Assembly: GCA_016202915.1 (NCBI GenBank)
Contig: JACQNT010000055.1
Location: 1-5,181 of the forward strand
Reading direction: 5' to 3'
Length of the DNA: 5,181 nt
Source of the DNA: Acidobacteriota bacterium
GTDB lineage: Bacteria; Acidobacteriota; Polarisedimenticolia; Gp22-AA2
Positions 1-5,181 of this stretch are shown one piece after another. The notes beneath the pieces were generated by a model. The model worked only from the letters and a program-made list of their open reading frames with translations. It searched no databases and was not told where the DNA came from. Position 1 is the stretch's first letter. Each line of letters starts with the position of its first letter. The translations under genes and the position numbers were made by a program.

Positions 1-328
1 CGTCCAGGCCCGCTCCGCCGTAGCGTGCGGAAAGAGGCCCCGGGCGGCCGGCGAGCGCGTCCACCTCGATCCCGGAATCGTCGCCGATCGCCACCAGGCC
101 CGTGAGCGCGGCGTGGTGCCGCGCCTTCCCCAGGGCGTTCTGCTCGTAGGTCGCGCCCTGCTCCTCGTACGGGTCGCGGAGGCCGCGCTCGGCGGCCGTG
201 ACGGCCGCGAAGCCGCGGGACGCCAGGAAGCCCGCGATCTCGCGCGCCTTGCCCGGGTTGAAGGTGGCGATCAGGAGCGGCGCCGGCCCGGACGGGGGCG
301 AGCCGGGTCGCGGGCCGCCTCCGCTCAC
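1..328 (-). CDS. rdgB: RdgB/HAM1 family XTP/dITP pyrophosphatase, N-terminal part (cut by left window edge)
   Basis: Cytosolic enzyme that hydrolyses non-canonical purine nucleotides (XTP, dITP/ITP) to the monophosphate and pyrophosphate, keeping them out of DNA and RNA. Only the first 109 codons are in the window. Translating the minus strand from GTG 328 gives, in order, the family motifs ATFNPGK (residues 21-27, the substrate-binding T-x-N-x-G-K signature), EEQGATYEQNA (about 55-65), IGDDSGIEV (81-89) with the catalytic/metal-binding DDSG, and RPGPLSARYGG (about 95-105), which matches the usual PG-x-x-SARY. The frame stays open to the edge, so this is truncation by the window and not a pseudogene. 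The GTG start overlaps the rph stop as GTGA, implying translational coupling. This start puts about 17 Pro/Gly-rich residues before the conserved LLIAT strand, longer than usual, but I see no ATG closer to the domain. Confident of family; start less certain. Confidence 0.93.
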   Translation of the reverse strand, partial: MSGGGPRPGSPPSGPAPLLIATFNPGKAREIAGFLASRGFAAVTAAERGLRDPYEEQGATYEQNALGKARHHAALTGLVAIGDDSGIEVDALAGRPGPLSARYGGAGLD

Positions 329-1071
329 GGCCGCGGCAGGAGGCCGGGCAGGACGTCCCGGAGGGCCGCGCGCTGGCGCTCGAAGAGGAGGTCGGTCCCG
401 AGCGCCGCCAGCTCGAGCAGCGATTGCATCTCCGCCGGCGTGAACGGCGTCTTCTCGCCCGTTCCCTGGACCTCGACGTAGCCGCCGCCGTCGGTGCGCA
501 CGACGTTCATGTCGACGTCCGCCTGCGAGTCCTCGGCGTAGGACAGGTCGAGGCAGGGGACGCGCGCCAGCAGCCCGACGGAGGTGGCGGCCACCATGCC
601 GCGCAGCGGCGGCCCGGCCAGGATGTTCATCGTCTTCATCTTCGCCAGCGCCATCCCGAGGGCGATGAAGGCGCCGGTGATCGAGGCGGTGCGCGTCCCG
701 CCGTCGGCCTGGAGCACGTCGCAGTCGATCCAGATCGTCCGGGACCCCAGGGCCTTGAGATCGCTGACGGCCCGCAGCGAGCGGCCGATCAGGCGCTGGA
801 TCTCCTGCGTGCGGCCGGAGGCCCGCCCCCGCGTCGCCTCGCGCTGCGTCCTCTGGTCGGTGGCCCGCGGGATCATGCCGTACTCCGAGGTGATCCAGCC
901 CTGGTTGGTGTCGCGCAGGAAGGCCGGCACGCGGTCCTCCAGGCTGGCGGTGCAGATCACCTGGGTGTTGCCGATCTTGATGAGGGCGGAGCCCTCGGCG
1001 TAGACGTTCACGCCGGTGGCGATCTCCACCGGCCGCATGTCGCGCTCACCCCTGCCGTCCAGGCGCTGCAT
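325..1071 (-). CDS. rph: Ribonuclease PH (tRNA nucleotidyltransferase)
   Basis: Phosphate-dependent 3'-5' exoribonuclease that trims tRNA precursors and other structured RNAs in the cytosol, releasing nucleoside diphosphates; known homologues form a hexameric ring. The 248-residue product is full length for the family. It opens with the typical RLDGRGERDMRPVEI, followed by AEGSALIKIGNTQVICTAS (about 25-43), the SGRTQEIQRLIGRSLRAV segment (85-102) carrying the phosphate-site Arg87, and GGTRTASITGAFIAL (124-138) carrying Thr126-Arg127. The acidic motif YAEDSQADVDMNVV (178-191) supplies the metal-binding aspartates Asp181 and Asp187. The ATG at 1071 is chosen over the internal ATG at residue 12 because the RxDGR signature lies between them. 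It begins 13 bp after the murI stop, behind a G-rich run that could act as a weak ribosome binding site. Its stop overlaps the rdgB start by 4 bp, the widespread rph-rdgB pairing. Confidence 0.97.
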   Translation of the reverse strand: MQRLDGRGERDMRPVEIATGVNVYAEGSALIKIGNTQVICTASLEDRVPAFLRDTNQGWITSEYGMIPRATDQRTQREATRGRASGRTQEIQRLIGRSLRAVSDLKALGSRTIWIDCDVLQADGGTRTASITGAFIALGMALAKMKTMNILAGPPLRGMVAATSVGLLARVPCLDLSYAEDSQADVDMNVVRTDGGGYVEVQGTGEKTPFTPAEMQSLLELAALGTDLLFERQRAALRDVLPGLLPRP

Positions 1072-1084
1072 CGTCCCCCCCGCG

Positions 1085-1999
1085 TCACGCCGCGATGTCC
1101 ACCTGCTCCAGGGTCTCCAGGCGGCTGCCGAGGAAGCGCGATCCGACCTCGCGGAACCTCTCGGAGGAGTCGGTCACGTAGAAGTGATCGCCCCCGGAGG
1201 GCGCCGCCCCGCGCGCCGCCTCGCCAGCCGCCCCGCGCGCCGGCCCGTCGGCCGCCCCGCCGCCCTCTCCTCCCGGCGCGGCCAGGAGCCCCCTCTCGCG
1301 GAGCCGCTCCCGGGCCACCGCCGCCGTGGCCTCGGCCGAGTCCACGAGCCTCACGTCCGGCCCGATCGCCTCTCCGATCACCTTCTTGAGAAGCGGGTAG
1401 TGCGTGCACCCGAGGACCAGCGTGTCGATCCCGGTCCCCCGCATCTCCGTCAGATAGGCGGCGGCCGCCGCCCGGGCGACCTCATTGTCCACCCATCCCT
1501 CCTCGGCCAGGGGCACCAGGAGAGGGCAGGCGCGGCTGACGACGCGGGCCTCCGGGAGGTGGCAGGCGATGGCGCGCACATAGGCGCCGCTCTTGATCGT
1601 GGCGGAGGTGCCGATCACCCCGATCGCCTGGCTGCGCGTTGCCCGGCACGCCGCCTCGGCGCCCGGCCCGATGACGCCGACGACCGGGAAGGGCATCTCC
1701 CGCCGGAGCTCCGGCAGGGCCACCGCCGACATGGTGTTGCAGGCGACCACCAGCGCCTTGATGCCGCGCCTCTGGAGGAACCGGGCGCCCTCCAGCGCGT
1801 AGCGTATCACCGTCTCGTCCGACTTCGTGCCGTAGGGGACGCGGGCCGTGTCGCCGAGGTAGAGGAGTCGCTCGCCCGGGGGCAGGGCGGCGCGCAGCGC
1901 CTTGAACACGGTCAGGCCGCCGATGCCGGAATCGAAGACCCCGACCGCTCCGGCGGGGCCCGGCGCGCCGGCGCTGCCGATCGCGGCGCCGCCGCTCAA
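1085..1999 (-). CDS. murI: Glutamate racemase
   Basis: Cofactor-independent enzyme that interconverts L- and D-glutamate, supplying D-Glu for MurD in peptidoglycan precursor synthesis; cytosolic. The 304-residue product shows GVFDSGIGGLTV (20-31, substrate-binding Asp23-Ser24), LGDTARVPYGTKS (48-60), VVACNTMSA (84-92) with the first catalytic cysteine Cys87, and VLGCTHYPLL (195-204) with the second, Cys198, next to His200. Both cysteines needed for two-base catalysis are present. Residues about 240-270 are a Gly/Ala-rich insert, partly a tandem repeat, between the helical segment ending RERLRERGLL and the C-terminal HFYVTDSSERFREVGSRFLG; this brings the length above the usual 260-270. The start is TTG 1999, overlapping the gerM-like stop as TTGA. 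About 18 small residues precede the conserved GVFDSG, and no in-frame ATG or GTG lies nearer. The Shine-Dalgarno match is weak, so coupling to the upstream gene is likely. Confidence 0.96.
   Translation of the reverse strand: MSGGAAIGSAGAPGPAGAVGVFDSGIGGLTVFKALRAALPPGERLLYLGDTARVPYGTKSDETVIRYALEGARFLQRRGIKALVVACNTMSAVALPELRREMPFPVVGVIGPGAEAACRATRSQAIGVIGTSATIKSGAYVRAIACHLPEARVVSRACPLLVPLAEEGWVDNEVARAAAAAYLTEMRGTGIDTLVLGCTHYPLLKKVIGEAIGPDVRLVDSAEATAAVARERLRERGLLAAPGGEGGGAADGPARGAAGEAARGAAPSGGDHFYVTDSSERFREVGSRFLGSRLETLEQVDIAA
1187..1258 (-). repeat. 24-bp in-frame tandem repeat inside murI
   Basis: Three adjacent 24-bp units on the minus strand (1258-1235, 1234-1211, 1210-1187) encode the octapeptides GAADGPAR, GAAGEAAR and the diverged GAAPSGGD. 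Units one and two agree at most positions; unit three keeps only the GAA start plus scattered bases. A perfect 16-base direct repeat is visible at plus-strand 1203-1218 and 1227-1242. It lies within the Gly/Ala linker of MurI (residues 248-271), so copy changes of one unit would keep the frame. Confidence 0.75.
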
Positions 2000-2703
2000 C
2001 CGGATTTCACCCCGTCCATGTCGACGATGGAGAGGTCCTGCCGGTAGTCGCGCCGCAGATCGAGATGCTTGAGGGCCTCCCGTTCCTCCCCGTCGACCAG
2101 CAGGTGCACCCTCCTGATGTCCGGCAGGTTGTAGGTCAGGGAGTTGACCAGGGAGAAGATCGTGCCGATCTCCTCCGCGGTGCCTCCCGGGTGCAGCGAC
2201 TCGACCTCGCCGCTCAGATCGACGTAGGCGGTCCCGGAGCGGTCGAGGTAGAGGCCGCGGACCTGCGTCTCGCGGGGGAGGGTGGGGAGGAGATCGGGAT
2301 CCTGCGGGCCGTTGATCAGCTCGATGACGATCTGCTTCGCCTGGTCCGTGAGCGAATTGGTCAGGAAGATCTTGCGCCGCTCCGGGCCGAGGTATTCGCT
2401 CTCGCTCTCCTGGAAGAAGAGCACGATTTCGCGGCGATTCTGGTCGGAGAGGAACGAGGGCCTGGCCGCGGCCGCCTCCGGCTCCGTTCCCGCGCCCGGG
2501 GATCTGGGCTCCTCCACGACCTCGCCGTCGGTCCCGGCCGCCCGCGGGTCAACCGCGCCGGGGGGCGCCTCCGGGCCGGCACCGCCGTCCCCGCCTGCGG
2601 CCGGCGCTCCCGCCCCGTTCCACGGGCGCAGGACGAGGACGGCGGCAAGCGCCGCGACGCAGGCCGCGACCGCCGCGCCGGAGACGACGAGCGTCTTCTT
2701 CAT
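1996..2703 (-). CDS. GerMN-domain protein with N-terminal membrane anchor
   Basis: A 235-residue envelope protein. Residues 1-3 (MKK) and a hydrophobic stretch at about 4-26 form an uncleaved anchor or signal segment; I see no lipobox. A disordered Gly/Ala/Pro/Glu linker spans about 27-88. Residues about 91-222 match the GerMN (sporulation and germination, GerM-type) fold, with EIVLFFQESESEYLGPERR, LTDQAKQIVIELINGPQDPDLLPTLP, TAYVDLSGEV, GTAEEIGTIFSLVNSLTYNLPDIRRVHLLVDGEE and a closing LDLRRDY. The family is known from Bacillus GerM and from lipoproteins such as LpqB; its biochemical role is not established, though murein association is suspected. The ATG at 2703 overlaps the amidase stop as ATGA, so the two are probably co-translated. 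The name does not imply sporulation here. The domain call is strong and the function unknown. Confidence 0.9.
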   Translation of the reverse strand: MKKTLVVSGAAVAACVAALAAVLVLRPWNGAGAPAAGGDGGAGPEAPPGAVDPRAAGTDGEVVEEPRSPGAGTEPEAAAARPSFLSDQNRREIVLFFQESESEYLGPERRKIFLTNSLTDQAKQIVIELINGPQDPDLLPTLPRETQVRGLYLDRSGTAYVDLSGEVESLHPGGTAEEIGTIFSLVNSLTYNLPDIRRVHLLVDGEEREALKHLDLRRDYRQDLSIVDMDGVKSG

Positions 2704-4082
2704 CGGCCGCCCCCCGCGGGCCCCTGGCGCGCCCGCCCCTCGACGTACTTCTCGTGATAACGCCTCACGCTGTCGAAGATCGCGGCGGCGAGCCGGTCCT
2801 TGAACGCCGGGTCGCGCAGCCGTCGCTCCTCCTCGGCATTGCTGATGAAGGCGATCTCGATCAGCACGGCGGGCATCGTGGCCCCCATCAGGACGCGGAA
2901 CGGCGCCTGCTTGATGCCGCGGTTGTCGATGTCGAGCGCCTCGTTCAGTTTCTCCTGGATGATCTCCGCCAGGACGCTCGACTCCTTCAGGAAGGCGCTC
3001 TGGGCCAGGTCCCAGAGGATCATCTCCAGGCCGGTGTTCGCCTGCACCCCCTGCTCCAGTCCCAGGGTGTTGTTCTCGATCGCGGCGACGGCGCGGGAGT
3101 CGTCGTCCGTCGCCTGGTAGGAGAGGAAGTAGGTCTCGGCGCCGCGCGCGTGGCCGCGGCGCGAGGCGTTGGCGTGGAGGCTCACGAACAGGTCGGCGCG
3201 GTTGTGGTTGGCGATCGCCGTCCGCTCGTCGAGCGGCACGGCCCGGTCGGCATCGCGGGTCAGCAGCACCTCGGCGTCCAGGTCGGCGAGGATGCGCGCC
3301 TTCAGCCGCCGGGCGACGTCGAGCGTGACGTCCTTCTCCGCGAGGCCGGAGGGGCCGAGAGCGCCTCTGTCGTCCCCCCCGTGGCCGGGATCGAGGACCA
3401 CCATGAAGCCGTCCCGGCGCGGCCCTCCCGCCTCCCCCTCGTCCGGGAGGCGTTCCGAGGGCATGGGGGGCTCCTGTCCCGGCCCGGCGGCGCCGGGGCC
3501 TCCCGCGGCGGGCGCCGTCCCCGTGGTCCCCCTCGGTCCCTGGGGAGCGCCGGGCCCGGGGATGCCGACGGCGATCGACGGCCCCTGCCTCCGCCGCAGG
3601 TCCAGGACGATGCGGAACGGCTCCCCCATCTCGAAGGCGGAGAACGATCCGAAGTCCTCGCCGGCGTAGAGGACGATCTCGGAAGACCGCAGCCCCTCGA
3701 TGAACTTGATCTTCTCCAGGACCCTGCCGCCGTAGTCGCGCTTCTTGAACGGCGGCTCGACGGCGCGCTCCCGCAGGGAGATGAAGACCTTTTTCCCGTC
3801 GCCGCGGACCTCGTAGATCGGCTTGCGGGTGAACTCCAGGACGATCCGCGTCCCCGCCTCGTTGTCGATGGTCTTCAGCGTGTAGCGGAGCGGCGCGGCT
3901 TCCTGCGGCGCGGGCCCCGCCGTGCCCGGCCGGATCTCCTGCGCGGCGGCCGGCTCGATGACGACCGACCCGATGACGATCGGCGTGAGAACGGCCGGCG
4001 CCGCCAGCGCCGCCGCCAGCGAGCTGCAGATCAGGGCGATGCGAGAAGACCGGATCTTCGGGATCGAGGAGGGAGGTCGCAC
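2700..4082 (-). CDS. Secreted AMIN-domain N-acetylmuramoyl-L-alanine amidase (AmiC/AmiA type)
   Basis: Zinc amidase that cleaves the lactyl-amide bond between MurNAc and the stem peptide in the periplasm; homologues split septal murein during cell separation. Numbered from GTG 4082 (460 residues): a signal peptide with a basic n-region (Lys9, Arg11, Arg14), a long hydrophobic core from about 15 to 42 and a likely cut after EPAAA (residue 47); an AMIN murein/septum-targeting domain at about 62-166; a Pro/Gly-rich linker to about 225; then an Amidase_3 domain at 227-446. Zinc ligands are visible as His234 (DPGHGG), Glu249 (AEKD) and His303 (SLHAN), with the catalytic Glu409 in PAVLIEIAFISN. The frame extends to a TTG at 4151, but that codon falls inside a promoter-like -10 box. 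GTG 4082 has a GGGAG seven bases upstream and gives a cleaner signal peptide. The stop overlaps the next gene by 4 bp. Confidence 0.93.
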   Translation of the reverse strand: MRPPSSIPKIRSSRIALICSSLAAALAAPAVLTPIVIGSVVIEPAAAQEIRPGTAGPAPQEAAPLRYTLKTIDNEAGTRIVLEFTRKPIYEVRGDGKKVFISLRERAVEPPFKKRDYGGRVLEKIKFIEGLRSSEIVLYAGEDFGSFSAFEMGEPFRIVLDLRRRQGPSIAVGIPGPGAPQGPRGTTGTAPAAGGPGAAGPGQEPPMPSERLPDEGEAGGPRRDGFMVVLDPGHGGDDRGALGPSGLAEKDVTLDVARRLKARILADLDAEVLLTRDADRAVPLDERTAIANHNRADLFVSLHANASRRGHARGAETYFLSYQATDDDSRAVAAIENNTLGLEQGVQANTGLEMILWDLAQSAFLKESSVLAEIIQEKLNEALDIDNRGIKQAPFRVLMGATMPAVLIEIAFISNAEEERRLRDPAFKDRLAAAIFDSVRRYHEKYVEGRARQGPAGGGR

Positions 4083-4089
4083 TCCGGGG

Positions 4090-4094
4090 CTCCC
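4090..4094 (-). promoter_or_regulatory. Ribosome binding site supporting the GTG 4082 start of the amidase
   Basis: The minus strand reads GGGAG followed by seven bases and then GTG at 4082-4080. Motif and spacing are good for a Shine-Dalgarno site, and the proposed transcript start near 4143 lies upstream, so this start is compatible with the promoter while TTG 4151 is not. Sequence-based inference only. Confidence 0.55.
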
Positions 4095-4149
4095 GGCCCG
4101 CGCCGAGGCTTTCGAGCGCCGCAACGGCGCCTCGCGCGGGCCGCAGGGC

Positions 4150-4178
4150 AATCTAGCACACGGGTAGGGTCAACTCAA
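4150..4178 (-). promoter_or_regulatory. Putative housekeeping sigma promoter for the amidase-gerM-murI-rph-rdgB operon
   Basis: On the minus strand, TTGAGT (4178-4173) and TAGATT (4155-4150) are separated by exactly 17 bases, each matching 4 of 6 positions of the sigma-70-type consensus. The stretch is clearly less GC-rich than its surroundings and lies in the gap between the acyltransferase stop and the amidase GTG. Initiation would be expected near 4143. Matches are partial and the consensus in this organism is unknown. Confidence 0.45.
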
Positions 4179-5113
4179 GGATGGGGCCGCGCTTCAGCCG
4201 GCAGTCGAAGAAGACCGGGATCCGCCGAGGCGGCGGGCGGGGGATCCTTCCAGAACGGCTGGCGCCGGTAGATCCAGAGCCACTGCTCCGGGCACGATCG
4301 CACCACCTCCTCCAGCGCCCGGGTCACGATCCCGGCGGTCTCTCGCGGGTCGCCGGGCGTCCCGTTCGTGACCTTCCTGAAGGTCACGAGCGTCGCCCCG
4401 TCCGCGCGCCTCCTCCCCCAGCCCAGCATGACCGCCGATCCGGATCGCTGCGCGAGCTCGAACGGGCCCAGCGGGACGTTCGTGATGTTCCCCAGGAAGG
4501 GGAGGCCGACGCGCCTCCCGCTGCTGGCCCGATCGATCATGCAGGCGAGCAGGCCGCCGCGCCGGAGCCAGCGCGCCGCCGCGAGGGAGGCTCCCGGCCG
4601 GCCCCGCAGGAGAGTGCGGACGCCGCAGCCTCTCCGGAAGGCAACCAGGCGCCGCTCCATCTTCGGCGTCCGGAGCGGCCGCGCGATGACCGCGACGGGG
4701 ATCCGCGCGAGGGTGGCCGCCTGCCCGACCATCTCCCAGTTCCCGACATGGGCCGTGACCAGGAGGACCCCCCGGCCGGCCTCCGCCGCCCGGCGGAGAG
4801 AGTCGAGCCCTTCGATGACCAGGTGTCGCCGGACCTGCTCGGGCGATCGGGTCGTGCTCCAGACCATCTCGATGATCGACTTCGAGGCGTGCGCCCAGGC
4901 CTGCCGGGAGGAACTCCGGGGGTCCGCCGCGCCGGCCCTGCGGAGGTTCGCCTCCGCGCGGGCTTTTTTCCGGCCAGGAAGCGACCCGGCGAGCCGACCG
5001 AGGCCGTCTCCGATCCAGAGGGCCGCCCGCCAGGGGAGGAGGCGCAGCGCGAAGGCGCAGCCGCTTCCGATGACATCGAGAAGAGGACCCGCCCACCGGC
5101 GACCCCAGCCCAT
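4175..5113 (-). CDS. LpxL/HtrB-family lipid acyltransferase (lauroyl/lysophospholipid acyltransferase type)
   Basis: Inner-membrane enzyme of the family that moves an acyl chain onto lipid A precursors or related glycolipids on the cytosolic face. From ATG 5113 the product has 312 residues, close to the 300-310 norm. A hydrophobic N-terminal segment (about 8-45) is followed by the basic GRKKARAEANLRRAG, the catalytic HX4E motif as HVGNWE (His122, Glu127) after GVLLVTA, ARPLRTPKMERRL (about 144-156), IDRASSGRRVGLPFLG (193-208) and the C-terminal PEQWLWIYRR (275-284). Asp194 is followed by Arg where LpxL proteins usually have Gln, so the acceptor is uncertain. ATG 5113 has GGGAAGG upstream, nine bases from the start. 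The frame also offers GTG 5173 and stays open to the window edge, but those extra 20 residues are Arg-rich and unlike the family. It probably precedes, but is separately transcribed from, the amidase operon. Confidence 0.88.
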   Translation of the reverse strand: MGWGRRWAGPLLDVIGSGCAFALRLLPWRAALWIGDGLGRLAGSLPGRKKARAEANLRRAGAADPRSSSRQAWAHASKSIIEMVWSTTRSPEQVRRHLVIEGLDSLRRAAEAGRGVLLVTAHVGNWEMVGQAATLARIPVAVIARPLRTPKMERRLVAFRRGCGVRTLLRGRPGASLAAARWLRRGGLLACMIDRASSGRRVGLPFLGNITNVPLGPFELAQRSGSAVMLGWGRRRADGATLVTFRKVTNGTPGDPRETAGIVTRALEEVVRSCPEQWLWIYRRQPFWKDPPPAASADPGLLRLPAEARPHP

Positions 5114-5181
5114 CCACGCCCGCCTTCCCGCCCGCCGGCCCGAGAATCCCGCGGCGCCCCGGGTCGTCCCCACTCTACACC

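Noticed and set aside
1..328. Truncated rdgB as a pseudogene
   Set aside because: The frame is intact with all expected N-terminal motifs and simply runs off the window edge.
424..1389. 321-codon open frame on the plus strand opposite rph and the end of murI
   Set aside because: Antisense shadow crossing two genuine genes, ending in a long Arg/Pro run; no domain signature.
1016..2047. 343-codon open frame on the plus strand opposite murI
   Set aside because: Antisense shadow of murI; no family motif, and rich in Arg, Gly, Ala and His from reversed GC-rich codons.
1996..2703. GerMN domain as evidence for a spore-forming organism
   Set aside because: GerMN proteins occur widely in non-sporulating bacteria, and the LpxL-type gene points to an outer membrane. 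No other sporulation gene is present.
4150..4178. Possible terminator between the acyltransferase and amidase genes
   Set aside because: I found no GC-rich hairpin followed by a T run on the minus strand here; the AT-richer bases fit promoter boxes better.
2754..4271. 505-codon open frame on the plus strand opposite the amidase
   Set aside because: It is the antisense shadow of a gene with clear AMIN and amidase motifs. Its translation is low-complexity Arg/Gly/Asp/Leu-rich without recognisable motifs, as expected opposite GC-rich coding DNA.
4194..5117. 307-codon minus-strand frame within the acyltransferase gene
   Set aside because: Out-of-frame shadow; the alternative frame carries the intact HX4E, IDR and PEQWLW motifs and is the real gene.

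Overview
This is a very GC-rich window (well over 65% G+C by eye) in which every supportable gene lies on the minus strand, so transcription runs from the right edge to the left. A lipid A-type acyltransferase indicates a diderm bacterium with an outer membrane. The gene set, the proline/glycine/alanine-rich linkers and the frequent GTG/TTG starts would fit Acidobacteriota, Myxococcota/Desulfobacterota-type lineages or a similar uncultured group. The sequence alone does not settle the phylum.

Layout in transcription order: (1) an LpxL/HtrB-family acyltransferase (about 5113-4175). (2) A short intergenic gap with the one AT-richer, promoter-like stretch (4178-4150), followed by a secreted AMIN-domain N-acetylmuramoyl-L-alanine amidase, best started at GTG 4082. 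(3) A membrane-anchored GerMN-domain protein (2703-1996). (4) Glutamate racemase MurI (1999-1085). (5) RNase PH (1071-325). (6) The N-terminal 109 codons of the RdgB/HAM1 XTP/dITP pyrophosphatase, cut by the left edge (328-1). Genes 2-6 look like one operon: amidase/gerM, gerM/murI and rph/rdgB overlap by 4 bp (ATGA, TTGA, GTGA), and murI and rph are 13 bp apart.

Functionally, the first part of the operon concerns the cell envelope: D-glutamate supply for murein precursors (MurI), septal or periplasmic murein cleavage (amidase) and a murein-associated GerMN protein of unknown role. The last part is housekeeping: tRNA 3'-end trimming (RNase PH) and nucleotide-pool cleaning (RdgB). Similar racemase-gerM-rph-rdgB neighbourhoods are known in Bacillus, so the order appears conserved across distant phyla.

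I found no mobile element, CRISPR array, RNA gene, phage gene or convincing terminator. The window reads as an ordinary core-genome operon and not a new defence or biosynthetic system. The points most worth a second look are the amidase start/promoter conflict, the amidase-GerMN pairing, a 24-bp tandem repeat inside murI, and the uncertain acceptor of the acyltransferase. Outside the genes there is no unannotated stretch longer than about 100 bases.
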